Below, piece after piece: positions 50,682 through 58,964 of a stretch of 64,000 nt of DNA. A program made the position numbers and the translations under genes. This DNA is from Acidimicrobiales bacterium (GTDB lineage: Bacteria; Actinomycetota; Acidimicrobiia; Acidimicrobiales; SZUA-35). The notes under the pieces were generated by a model. That model had not been told where the DNA came from. It ran no database searches and was given only the letters and a program-made list of their open reading frames with translations. The stretch lies in NCBI GenBank assembly GCA_041394265.1, contig JAWKIO010000005.1:248001-312000 (forward strand), in the 5' to 3' direction. Numbering within the stretch: the first letter of the stretch is position 1; each line of letters opens with the position of its first letter.

Positions 50682-50750
50682 ATGAGCAGCCCACCGATCC
50701 AGTTGTCCCATCAGATGGGATCTCCAACGGAAGCGGACCGCACACGATGA
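50682..50750 (+). CDS. 22-codon leader ORF coupled to iclR
   Basis: The ORF encodes MSSPPIQLSHQ then MGSPTEADRTR and stops at TGA 50748-50750, overlapping the iclR ATG as ATGA. Its ATG is seven bases after the -10 box. Leaderless start plus terminal overlap suggests it delivers ribosomes to iclR, which lacks its own clear ribosome site. It could also be an attenuator-like peptide, but there is no run of one amino acid. A palindrome lies inside it. Confidence 0.45.
   Translation: MSSPPIQLSHQMGSPTEADRTR
50706..50720. promoter_or_regulatory. IclR autoregulatory operator candidate
   Basis: TCCCATCAGATGGGA is a perfect 7-1-7 dyad inside the leader ORF, about 25 bp downstream of the predicted transcription start and 27 bp before the iclR start. 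The 1-base loop argues against an RNA hairpin and for a protein-binding site; its size suits IclR dimers. Confidence 0.6.
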
Positions 50751-51472
50751 GTCAGTTGGGCCGGGCTGCTTCCATCTTGCGGGCGCTCGAGGACCATCCC
50801 GAGGGACGCATGGCCGCCGATGTCGCCCTCGATGTCGGCCTGCCCAGGTCGACGGCCCACCGCCTCCTCCAGAACCTGGTTGCCGAGGACCTCGTCGTCC
50901 AGGTGGTCGACGGACGCCGGTACCGACTAGGCCCGACCCTGATCCGCCTCGGCGTCACGACGCAGGCCTGGCTGGCCGACCGCCTGCGTCCGCTCGTCAC
51001 CGAGATGTCGCTGACTGCGTCCGAGACCGTCGATGTTTCGATCCAGACCGGGGATCGTGCGTTGTTCATCGATCAGGTCGTCGCGGCCGGGCGACTCCAG
51101 GCGGTCTCTCAGATCGGCGGATCGTTCCCTCTGCACTGTTGCGCCAGTGGCAAGGCACTCCTTGCCCAGTTCGGCAACGACGACGTCCGCAGCATCGTGC
51201 GCGACGAACTCGAGCGCTTCACCGAGAACACGATCACGACGATCGACGACCTTCTCCGCGACCTCGACACCGTGCGGGCCACCGGTATCGCGTACGACCG
51301 CGACGAGCACACGATCGGGATCAGTGCCGTGGCCGCCGCCGTGCTGAACAGCACCGGGCTCCCGGTCGCGCTGGCCTTCCCGGTGCCCTCGTCTCGGTTC
51401 GTCGAGCGCGAGGCCATGCTCGTCGACATGCTCGGCGACGGTGTGGAACGGGCGAGGTCGATCCTTGGCTGA
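50747..51472 (+). CDS. IclR family transcriptional regulator
   Basis: 241 residues. Winged HTH (LGRAASILRALEDHPEGRMAADVALDVGLPRSTAHRLLQNL) and an IclR effector domain (FPLHCCASGKALLAQ, TGIAYDRDEHTIGISAVAA). IclR proteins often control aromatic or beta-ketoadipate-type catabolism. It is the first full gene of a plus-strand run of six genes to 56586, overlapping the next gene by 8 bp, so it is co-transcribed with its likely targets. Confidence 0.9.
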   Translation: MSQLGRAASILRALEDHPEGRMAADVALDVGLPRSTAHRLLQNLVAEDLVVQVVDGRRYRLGPTLIRLGVTTQAWLADRLRPLVTEMSLTASETVDVSIQTGDRALFIDQVVAAGRLQAVSQIGGSFPLHCCASGKALLAQFGNDDVRSIVRDELERFTENTITTIDDLLRDLDTVRATGIAYDRDEHTIGISAVAAAVLNSTGLPVALAFPVPSSRFVEREAMLVDMLGDGVERARSILG

Positions 51473-52649
51473 CCATCGACTCCTCCCGCCCGCTCGGCGA
51501 TCGCCGCTGGACCTCGCCGTCGAACTCGGCCCCTTGCTCGAGTCGCAGTCAGAAACTCACGATCGCACGGGGCGCCTGTCCGACGCCGCCCTCGGCGCAC
51601 TCGTCGACGCGAACCTGTTCGGCGTGCTCGTTCCCGAGACGCTGGGCGGGTTCGAGGCGTCACCCACCGAGGCACTCGACACGTTCGCCGAAGTCTCGCG
51701 TGCCGATGGCGCCGCAGGCTGGGTGCTCACGACCTGTTCGTTCGCCAACGCCCTCGCCGGGGCGTTCCTCTCCGACGACGCCGTCGACGAGATCTTCGGC
51801 CCACGCATGCCGATCATCGCCGGCGGTGGCGCACCGCGTGGCCGGGCCACGCCGGTCGACGGCGGCCTCCGACTGGCCGGACACTGGGGATACGGGAGCG
51901 GCATTCACCACGCCACCCACCTCCACAACGGTGGCTTCATCATCGATGAGCAAGGAACGGTACGAGACGACCTCGGCCACCACATCTTCGTCGCCCCGAT
52001 CGAGGCGGCCACGCTCGACGACGAGTGGGACGTGATCGGGCTGCGGGGCAGCGGAAGCGTCGACTACACGATCGATGGCGCCTTTATCCCGACGGGCTAT
52101 GAGCACCCGATTCGCAACCCCACGATCCAGCGAGGCGGCTCGCTCTACCAAGTCGGCATGTTCGGCCTCGTGTGCATCGCGCACACCGGCTTCTTCATCG
52201 GGATCGGGCGTCGCATCCTCGATGAACTGGCGGCGATCGCCGTCACGGCCGCCGACCGACCCGGCACACCACTCGGCGGAGATGCGTTTCTCGAACGCTA
52301 CGGACAGGGCGAGGCACTGTACCGAGCGGCCCGGGCCCTGGTCTTCGAGCGCTGGCGCGAGGTCGAGGGCGAGCTGGAACGCTCGCCGGATCGTCCAATC
52401 GGACCACGCCAGCTGAGCTCGCTCCAACTGGCGATGTACCACATGGCTTGGGCCAGCACCGAGGTCGCCGAGATGGCCTACAAGTCGGGCGGCGGCATCG
52501 CCCTCCGAGACGGTCCGCTCCAGCGCGCCTTTCGCGACTGCATGGCGGGACGCCAACACGCACAGGTGTCGAATGCCGTCGTCAGCGCCTGTGGTCGCTC
52601 ACTGCTGTCGACATTCACAACGGGGACCAAACAAGGGGAAGCATCATGA
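51465..52649 (+). CDS. Acyl-CoA-dehydrogenase-like flavin monooxygenase (HsaA-type group)
   Basis: 394 residues with the acyl-CoA dehydrogenase fold (GFEASPTEALDTFAEVSRADGAAGWVLT, HWGYGSGIHHATH, DEWDVIGLRGSGSVDY). The GLRGSGS and absent catalytic Glu pattern places it with flavin-dependent hydroxylases such as HsaA, DszC or HpaH relatives rather than true dehydrogenases. A flavin reductase partner is not encoded here. TTG at 51465 is preferred (overlap TTGGCTGA with iclR); a GTG at 51441 is possible. It overlaps the next gene by 4 bp. Confidence 0.83.
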   Translation: MADHRLLPPARRSPLDLAVELGPLLESQSETHDRTGRLSDAALGALVDANLFGVLVPETLGGFEASPTEALDTFAEVSRADGAAGWVLTTCSFANALAGAFLSDDAVDEIFGPRMPIIAGGGAPRGRATPVDGGLRLAGHWGYGSGIHHATHLHNGGFIIDEQGTVRDDLGHHIFVAPIEAATLDDEWDVIGLRGSGSVDYTIDGAFIPTGYEHPIRNPTIQRGGSLYQVGMFGLVCIAHTGFFIGIGRRILDELAAIAVTAADRPGTPLGGDAFLERYGQGEALYRAARALVFERWREVEGELERSPDRPIGPRQLSSLQLAMYHMAWASTEVAEMAYKSGGGIALRDGPLQRAFRDCMAGRQHAQVSNAVVSACGRSLLSTFTTGTKQGEAS

Positions 52650-53665
52650 AGATCGGTTGGTGGGATCATTTCGAACAGCTGCGTGGCGTTCCACTCGCGC
52701 AGCAGTACGACGAACGCCTGCAGCTGCTGCAGATCGCCGACGCCGCCGGGTTCCACGGCTACCACATCGCCGAACATCACCTCACGCCGCTCGACATGGC
52801 GCCGTCACCGCTCATGTTCCTGACGGCGGCGGCCCGCGTGACCGAGCAGATTCGGCTCGGCACGCTCGTCCTCGTGCTGCCGCTCTACCACCCGGTGCGG
52901 TTGCTGCAGGAGCTGTACATGCTCGACCACCTGAGCCACGGGCGCCTCATGCCCGGCGTCGGCAAAGGTGTGCGAGACGTCGAGCACGAGTGGTTCGGAC
53001 ACGACCAATCGGAGTCCCGAGACCGGTTCGACGAGTGTCTCGCCATCCTGCAATCTGCGCTCGCCACCGACCGGCTCGACTTCCACGGCGCGTACTTCCA
53101 CTACGACGACGAGCCGACGAACTACACCACGATCCAGAAGCCGATGCGCTTCTGGTACGCCGGCAACGTCGAGTCGGCGTTGGAGCGTGGCATGAACGTC
53201 ATCGGGTTCGGCCCACGAGAGGCATTCGACCACTACGCCGCGGTGTGGGCGCAGCGACAGGCCGCAGGAGATCCCGCCTATCAAGGTGAGGAACCGCTCG
53301 CCGGCTCGACCCGTCGGGTGTTCATCGCCCCGACCGACGACGCGGCACGCGTCATCGCCGAGCGTGCCTGGGCGATGCATCACGAGAACTTCGTCGCCAC
53401 CTCCTTGCGCATTGGCGGCAAACCGGGACCGCCCGGCTACAAGGGGGTTCCTGCGGCCGACGGTGGCGTCGTCTATGGCTCGCCCGACACGGTCCGCACG
53501 GCGCTGGTCGACCTCCTCGACCAGCTCGGCCCGAACCACAACTATTTTGCGCCGTCGTTCCAGTGGGGCGATCTGTCGTACTCCGAGGCCAGCCAGTCGC
53601 TCGGGCTGTTCATCTCCGAGGTGATGCCGGCCCTTCAGTCCATGCACACACCGGAGCCGGTGTGA
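52646..53665 (+). CDS. LLM-class flavin monooxygenase
   Basis: 339 residues, luciferase-like. GFHGYHIAEHHLTPLDMAPSPLMFLTAAARVTEQIRLGTLVLVLPLYHPVRLLQELYMLDHLSHGR is a classical bacterial-luciferase-type FMN monooxygenase signature (AEHH, LPLYHP). It probably acts sequentially with the preceding HsaA-like oxygenase on the same compound. GGGGA lies before the ATG, which overlaps the previous stop (ATGA), and the GTGA junction follows downstream. Confidence 0.88.
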   Translation: MKIGWWDHFEQLRGVPLAQQYDERLQLLQIADAAGFHGYHIAEHHLTPLDMAPSPLMFLTAAARVTEQIRLGTLVLVLPLYHPVRLLQELYMLDHLSHGRLMPGVGKGVRDVEHEWFGHDQSESRDRFDECLAILQSALATDRLDFHGAYFHYDDEPTNYTTIQKPMRFWYAGNVESALERGMNVIGFGPREAFDHYAAVWAQRQAAGDPAYQGEEPLAGSTRRVFIAPTDDAARVIAERAWAMHHENFVATSLRIGGKPGPPGYKGVPAADGGVVYGSPDTVRTALVDLLDQLGPNHNYFAPSFQWGDLSYSEASQSLGLFISEVMPALQSMHTPEPV

Positions 53666-54969
53666 ACGAGCACTGGCACAGCACCCAGCAGGGCACGGGT
53701 ACGAGCCCGGCCGACAACAGCTTCCGCGACATCCTGCCTCCACCCGATCACCCATCGGTTGCCGGGATCGGCGAACGCGACGCCTACACCCACGGCGACC
53801 GTCTGACCCAGTCCGAGCGAGGTCGAGCCTGGCTCGCCGACATCGACGCACGAGTGGCGCAGCCGTTCACCGGCATCACGACCGACGGCAACGTCGTGCC
53901 GTCGCTCTTCGAGACGGCCGGCAACGGAGCGCCCACCGGGTCAATGGTGGCGTCCGCACGTCGCCTGCTCAATGGGCTCGGCAGCGACGACCTGGCTCGG
54001 GTCATGCACCCGATCGATGCGACGGAATGGCGACGGTGGGCCAACCCCGAGCTCTATGTGAACCGGCACGGACTGCGCCTCGACGAACTCGGCGCGTCGG
54101 CTCGTCACGATGTCCTCGACGTCGTGCGCGCCACACTGTCCGCCCCCGGGTTCGACAAAGCCCGAGCCTGCATGATCATGAACGGCTTCCTCGGCAGCCT
54201 CGTGGGCGGGACCCGGGTCATGAACGAGTACAGCTACAACTTCTCGCTGTTCGGCGAGCCGTCGCTCACCGAGCCGTGGGGCTGGCAGCTCCACGGCCAC
54301 CACCTCGCCCTCAACGCGGTGGTCATCGGCGATCAACTGATCATCTCGCCGAGCTTCATGGGAGCCGAGCCGAACATCATCGACGAGGGTCCTTATGCCG
54401 GCCTGACGATCTTCAACGCCGAAGAATTGGATGGCCTGGCGCTGATGCGTTCGCTGCCCGAGGATCAACGACGCCGAGCCCAGATCTACGAGCAGATGTA
54501 CGACCCGTCGATGCCGCCCGGCCGCTTCCACTTCGCCGATCAGCGACACCTCGGCGGCGCCTACCACGACAATCGGATCATCCCCTTCGAGGGGGTGAAT
54601 GGCGCCGAGCTGACCGGAGCACAGCGCACCGCACTCGTGGAGTTGGCGCTGACGTTCGTCGAGTATCTTCCAGCGCCGGTGCTCGAGGCTCGGCGACGTG
54701 AACTCGAAGCGCACATCGACGACACCTGGTTCTCCTGGATCGGTCACTACGGCGACGACGACCCGTTCTACTACCGCATCCAGAGCCCGGTGATCATGTG
54801 CGAGTTCGACCATCACTCGGGCGTGTTCCTCACCAACACCAAACCGGCGAAGTGTCACATCCACACCGTCGTCCGCACGCCCAACGGCAACGACTACGGC
54901 AAGGATCTGCTCCGCCAGCACTACGAACAGGTTCACGGGCTCACGCCGGCCACGGAGGAGTCATCGTGA
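53662..54969 (+). CDS. DUF3500 domain protein
   Basis: 435 residues, no signal peptide or membrane helix. Segments such as WGWQLHGHHLALN, FMGAEPN, DTWFSWIGHYGDDDPFYYRIQSPVIMCEFDHHSGVFL and KCHIHTVVRTPNGNDYGKDLL are those of DUF3500, a family without an established activity. The many conserved His/Glu/Asp residues suggest a metalloenzyme (inference). GTG start with GTGA overlap to the LLM gene and GTGA overlap to the next gene show tight coupling in a catabolic operon. Confidence 0.83.
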   Translation: MNEHWHSTQQGTGTSPADNSFRDILPPPDHPSVAGIGERDAYTHGDRLTQSERGRAWLADIDARVAQPFTGITTDGNVVPSLFETAGNGAPTGSMVASARRLLNGLGSDDLARVMHPIDATEWRRWANPELYVNRHGLRLDELGASARHDVLDVVRATLSAPGFDKARACMIMNGFLGSLVGGTRVMNEYSYNFSLFGEPSLTEPWGWQLHGHHLALNAVVIGDQLIISPSFMGAEPNIIDEGPYAGLTIFNAEELDGLALMRSLPEDQRRRAQIYEQMYDPSMPPGRFHFADQRHLGGAYHDNRIIPFEGVNGAELTGAQRTALVELALTFVEYLPAPVLEARRRELEAHIDDTWFSWIGHYGDDDPFYYRIQSPVIMCEFDHHSGVFLTNTKPAKCHIHTVVRTPNGNDYGKDLLRQHYEQVHGLTPATEESS

Positions 54970-55718
54970 CCACGACACCGATCGACGACGTGCTGGCACT
55001 CGAGGTGCGACGGTGCGACGCCATCGCGGCGGGTGACATCGACTCGCTGCGCTCGATGCTGAGCGACGACTACGTCCACGTGCACTCGACCGGCAAGGTC
55101 GACGACCGGGCCGGACACCTGGCGGCCGTGGCTACTCGACCCCGCACGACCACTCGAGGCGAGCTGACGGTCCGCCTCGTCGGCACCGTGGCCATCATCA
55201 CCGGCGAGGCAACGAACCTGATGCCGACCGCCGAGGGTGCCCACCGGGAGCTACGCGGCTTCTGCCATCAAGTTGCTGAGCGGAACGGCCACGGATGGGT
55301 CTTCCGATCCTTCCAGATGACGACGATTCGCCCGCCGGACGTCCCCGCCGACAGTGCGGCTGACGAGGTAGCCATCCGTTCGCTCGAGGAGGCCCGCTGT
55401 GCCGCAATCGCAGCCGGCGACGGCGAGGCACTCGGACGTCTGTTGGATGCCAGCTATACCCACGTGACCGGCCGCGGCCGCACCATGAACCGTGATCAGT
55501 ACATCGAGTGGATCGGCGACTTGGCACGCCGACACGAACGTGGCCCGCTTCGGATCCAGCCGTTCGGCGACACTGCTGTCATCCACGGTCCGCTGATCAA
55601 CCATCTGTCCACCGACGACGGTGGCGTGCGAGTGTTGGAGACCTTCGTGACGCAGGTCGTGCACCGCTACGGCGGCGAGTGGCGATTCGTCTCGTTCCAC
55701 ATCACTCCAGTGCGCTGA
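54966..55718 (+). CDS. Tandem NTF2-like (DUF4440/SnoaL-type) protein
   Basis: 250 residues made of two similar NTF2-like domains (about 1-122 and 131-250). Both start with EVRRCDAIAAGDIDSLRSMLSDDYVHVHSTG or EEARCAAIAAGDGEALGRLLDASYTHVTGRG, so they arose by internal duplication. NTF2-like cone folds can be isomerases, cyclases, dehydratases or ligand-binding subunits. The GTG start overlaps the DUF3500 stop. It is expected to act on the product of the upstream oxygenases. Confidence 0.8.
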   Translation: MTTTPIDDVLALEVRRCDAIAAGDIDSLRSMLSDDYVHVHSTGKVDDRAGHLAAVATRPRTTTRGELTVRLVGTVAIITGEATNLMPTAEGAHRELRGFCHQVAERNGHGWVFRSFQMTTIRPPDVPADSAADEVAIRSLEEARCAAIAAGDGEALGRLLDASYTHVTGRGRTMNRDQYIEWIGDLARRHERGPLRIQPFGDTAVIHGPLINHLSTDDGGVRVLETFVTQVVHRYGGEWRFVSFHITPVR

Positions 55719-55725
55719 GTTCGCC

Positions 55726-56586
55726 GTGTCCGTCGTGGAAACCTGTGTCGTTCCGAGCCCGACGGGCGAGCTGCTCGTCGACGTCTTCCGACCCACGTCG
55801 ACGGGCAACCGATGCGGCATCATCTTCTTCCACGGCGGTGGATGGCGTGCGCTCTCGAGAGAGGTCATGCACGTCTACGCCCAACCGATGGCCGAGCTTG
55901 GGTTCGTCGGCCTGGCGGCGGACTACCGGCTACTCGGCGAAGCGCCGTGGCCGGCCCAGATCCACGACGTCAAGCGGTTCATCCGCTGGGCACGAACCAA
56001 CGCCGACCAACTCGGGATCGACCCCGAGCGCATCGTGTTGTGGGGCGCGTCCGCCGGCGCCCATCTGAGCCTGCTTGCTGCCGGCACGCCCAGTGACGCA
56101 TTCGGCGACGATTCAAATGATCCCGACGCAGCGTCGGACGACGTAGCCGCCGTCATCGCGCTCTTCCCGCCGACCGGCTTCCATCACGGCGAGCCGACCG
56201 AGCGCTACCTCGCATCGGGCAACACGTTGCTCGGCGAGGGGTACGACGCACCAGCTGCCCATCGAGCCAGTCCGATCAGCCACGTCGGCCCCGACTTCCC
56301 GCCCACGTTGCTCCTCCACGGCACCGACGACCACATCGTCAGCCATCGGCACAGCGAGGTGATGTTCGAGGCACTCCGTGAGGCCGGGGCCTCGGTCGAC
56401 CTCCACCTGTTCCACGGCCACGACCATGAGTTCGTCGCGATTCCCTCGGTGCTGCGGCGCGTTGCGGCCGAGGCTGCCTACTTCATCGATCGATTCGTCA
56501 TCGACCCTGAGCAGCATCGAGCCGAAGCCGAGGAGTTCTCACTGTTCGCCCGACGGGCCGCTGAGGAACGACGCCGACATCAGTGA
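55726..56586 (+). CDS. Alpha/beta hydrolase (BD-FAE/carboxylesterase type)
   Basis: 286 residues. FFHGGGW gives the oxyanion hole, GASAGAH the nucleophile elbow, HGTDDHIV the acid and GHDHEF the His. It is the last gene of the iclR operon, 7 bp after the NTF2-like gene, GTG start. Its 3' end overlaps the convergent EamA gene by 7 bp. A role in hydrolysing an ester or lactone made by the LLM oxygenase (Baeyer-Villiger type) would fit the gene set; this is inference. Confidence 0.85.
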   Translation: MSVVETCVVPSPTGELLVDVFRPTSTGNRCGIIFFHGGGWRALSREVMHVYAQPMAELGFVGLAADYRLLGEAPWPAQIHDVKRFIRWARTNADQLGIDPERIVLWGASAGAHLSLLAAGTPSDAFGDDSNDPDAASDDVAAVIALFPPTGFHHGEPTERYLASGNTLLGEGYDAPAAHRASPISHVGPDFPPTLLLHGTDDHIVSHRHSEVMFEALREAGASVDLHLFHGHDHEFVAIPSVLRRVAAEAAYFIDRFVIDPEQHRAEAEEFSLFARRAAEERRRHQ

Positions 56587-57518
56587 TCGAGTAGCGCTTG
56601 CGCCGAATGTGATGGCCGCCGTTGTACGCCGGCTCGCTTCGATGCGGCGACGAACCCGAGAACGAGCGCAGCCGTGGCGATGCTCGAGCTCGTGACCGTC
56701 TCCCCCAGCAGCAACGCCGACCACAACAGCGTCAGCGTCGGCTGGAGCAGCTGGATCTGGCTGACTCGAGCCACGCCACCAAGATGCAACCCGGCGTACC
56801 ACGCGAAGAAGCCGAGGTACATGCTGAACAGCGAGACGTAGCCGAGCGCCACCCAGTGGGAGAGCTGCGGATGGTCGATGCCGTGGTGCACGAGCGAGAT
56901 GGTCGCGACCGGCACGGTGATGGGAAGGCCGATCACGAGGGCCCACGAGATGGTCTGCCACCCGCCGAGCTCGTGTGTGAGGGCCGCTCCCTCGGCATAG
57001 CCGATGGCAGCAGCGAGCACCGCGAGGAGGAAGAAGACATCGGCGAGCTCCGGTCGTCCATTCGCTCCGGTGGCCACGGCGAACACCACAACGGTGAGGA
57101 GGCCGCCGCCGGCCGCGAGCCAGAACCAGCGGCTGGGACGCTCGCCGTGCCGCAGCGTTGCCACGAGCGCGGTCGCCGACGGCAACACGCCGATCACGAT
57201 CGCCCCTCTCGACGCCGTCGACGTCTCGAGCGCCAATCCGGTGAAGAGCGGAAAGCCCACCACGACGCCGGCTCCCACGATCATGAGGCGTTTGAGCTGG
57301 CTTGCCTCGGGCCGAGCCGTGCGGGTGGCGATGAGCACGGCGACAGCGCAGATGGCAGCAAGCACCGCCCGTCCGAACCCGACGGTCCACGCCCCGAAGG
57401 CTTCGACCGCCTCGCGGGTGGCGGGCAGACTCAGTGAGAAGATGGCCACCCCGACGAAGCCGAGGGCCATCCCGATCGATTCGCCACTGCGGTGGATAGC
57501 GCTACTCTGTTGTCTCAT
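56580..57518 (-). CDS. EamA/DMT-family transporter
   Basis: 312 residues with about ten hydrophobic helices in two EamA repeats (FVGVAIFSLSLPATREAV; SLFSMYLGFFAWYAGLHLGGVARVSQIQLLQPTLTLLWSALLLGE). Family members export amino acids and other metabolites. Using ATG 57518 the start codon shares two bases with the divergent MocR start codon; ATG 57470 is an alternative. Regulation by the divergent MocR is likely. Confidence 0.85.
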   Translation of the reverse strand: MRQQSSAIHRSGESIGMALGFVGVAIFSLSLPATREAVEAFGAWTVGFGRAVLAAICAVAVLIATRTARPEASQLKRLMIVGAGVVVGFPLFTGLALETSTASRGAIVIGVLPSATALVATLRHGERPSRWFWLAAGGGLLTVVVFAVATGANGRPELADVFFLLAVLAAAIGYAEGAALTHELGGWQTISWALVIGLPITVPVATISLVHHGIDHPQLSHWVALGYVSLFSMYLGFFAWYAGLHLGGVARVSQIQLLQPTLTLLWSALLLGETVTSSSIATAALVLGFVAASKRAGVQRRPSHSAQALLDH

Positions 57519-57537
57519 GGTTCACGATAGCGCTTCT
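57495..57537. promoter_or_regulatory. Direct repeats at the eamA-mocR junction
   Basis: GATAGCGCTACT (57495-57506) and GATAGCGCTTCT (57526-57537) are direct repeats 31 bp apart, each with a central AGCGCT. MocR regulators commonly bind direct repeats. The first overlaps TACTCT (57503-57508), a -10-like box eight bases before the mocR ATG; the second is inside mocR. Confidence 0.6.
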
Positions 57538-58908
57538 GATCGTGTGGTTGCGCACCTCACGGCACTCGTCGACCAAGGCAAGCCCGGCGACCGGCTGCCG
57601 TCGGTACGAACGCTCATGTCCGACCTGGGTGTCAGCCCGGCCACCGTCCGCGCCGCAGTGAGCGAACTCGTGCGCGCCGAGCGCATCGAAACCATCTCTG
57701 GCAGCGGCACCTTCATCCTCTCGCCGCCCCGACCGCAGCAAGATGACGGCGACCGCGGCTGGCAAGTCTCGGCCCTTGCACCCCACCGCCTCGAGGTCGA
57801 CTTTCCGGGCCCGCTCCGATCGACGCCGACCCCCGACACCATCGACCTGGCGAGCGGCTACCCCGACGCCGCACTGCAGCCGATTGCGCTGTTGGCCAAG
57901 GCGATGCGTGATGCCGCTCGACGCCCCGGCACCTATGGCCGTGCGCCGAGCGAAGGCATCGAGCCGCTTCGGTCGTGGTTTGCGAGCGAACTCGATCGTC
58001 GACGGGTTCACGACGTTCTCGTCACCTCGGGCGGCCAGACGGCACTGTCGTTGATCTTCCGCTCGCTCGCCTTGCCAGGCGACATCGTCGCCATGGAGAC
58101 GCCGACGTACATCGGCGCCATCGCCGCCTGTCGTGCCAGCGGACTGACACCGGCGGCGGTCCCGACCGATGCGGGCGGCGTTCGGCTGGATGATCTCACC
58201 GCCGTCGTCGAGGCGACCGGGGCTCGCATCGTGTACCTGCAGCCACGGTTCCACAATCCCACCGGCACCAGCCTGGCCGCGGATCGCAGGCCGGCGCTGA
58301 TGGCGCTGGCCGAGGAGCGGGGACTGATCGTCATCGAGGACGACTGGTTGTACGACCTCGACGATCCCATGGCGCGCCAGCGGCCGCTCGCCGCCGACGA
58401 CCCCAACGGTCACGTCGTGCATGTGCGCTCGCTCACCAAGTCGGTCGCTCCCGCCATGCGCCTGGCCGGCGTGGCGTCCACCGGCATGATCGCCGAACGG
58501 CTGAAGGCGATGCGGGCGGTTGAGGACTTCTTCGTGTCGCCGGTCCTGCAGGAGACGGCGTTGAACGTCGTCACCAGCACGGGCTGGCCGCGACACCTGC
58601 GAGCGCTCCGAACCGAGTTGGCGTCGAGGCAGTCGTCGCTGCGGGCAGCCCTCGCCGATCTGGCCCACCCCGACGCCATCCTCCGGGGCGGGCCGATGCA
58701 CGTGTGGCTCCGTCTGCCGTCCGGCCTCGACGCTGTGACCGTTCGTGATGCTGCGCTCCGTCGGGGCGTCTCGGTCGTCGCCGGCAACCAGTGGCACCCG
58801 AGCGACCAGCGGACCGACCACATCCGGCTGAGCAACGCATCGGCGACGTTGCCGGACATCGTCGAAGGCGTCGAACGGCTACGGCGGGCCATGAGCGAGA
58901 TCTCGTAG
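57517..58908 (+). CDS. MocR-type regulator (GntR HTH fused to aminotransferase domain)
   Basis: 463 residues. An N-terminal GntR winged helix (GDRLPSVRTLMSDLGVSPATVRAAVSELVRAERI) is joined to a fold-type I aminotransferase domain with SLTKSVAP containing the PLP Lys. ETPTYIGA and QPRFHNPTG are family motifs. MocR proteins sense amino acids or PLP derivatives and often control a neighbouring EamA exporter, as here. The ATG at 57517 is needed because the HTH begins about residue 5; the mRNA is probably leaderless. Confidence 0.9.
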   Translation: MVHDSASDRVVAHLTALVDQGKPGDRLPSVRTLMSDLGVSPATVRAAVSELVRAERIETISGSGTFILSPPRPQQDDGDRGWQVSALAPHRLEVDFPGPLRSTPTPDTIDLASGYPDAALQPIALLAKAMRDAARRPGTYGRAPSEGIEPLRSWFASELDRRRVHDVLVTSGGQTALSLIFRSLALPGDIVAMETPTYIGAIAACRASGLTPAAVPTDAGGVRLDDLTAVVEATGARIVYLQPRFHNPTGTSLAADRRPALMALAEERGLIVIEDDWLYDLDDPMARQRPLAADDPNGHVVHVRSLTKSVAPAMRLAGVASTGMIAERLKAMRAVEDFFVSPVLQETALNVVTSTGWPRHLRALRTELASRQSSLRAALADLAHPDAILRGGPMHVWLRLPSGLDAVTVRDAALRRGVSVVAGNQWHPSDQRTDHIRLSNASATLPDIVEGVERLRRAMSEIS

Positions 58909-58964
58909 CAGGTTCACGAGCCCGCTTGTCGGAGACACTTCACTCGGTGAAAGATGGCAGACGC

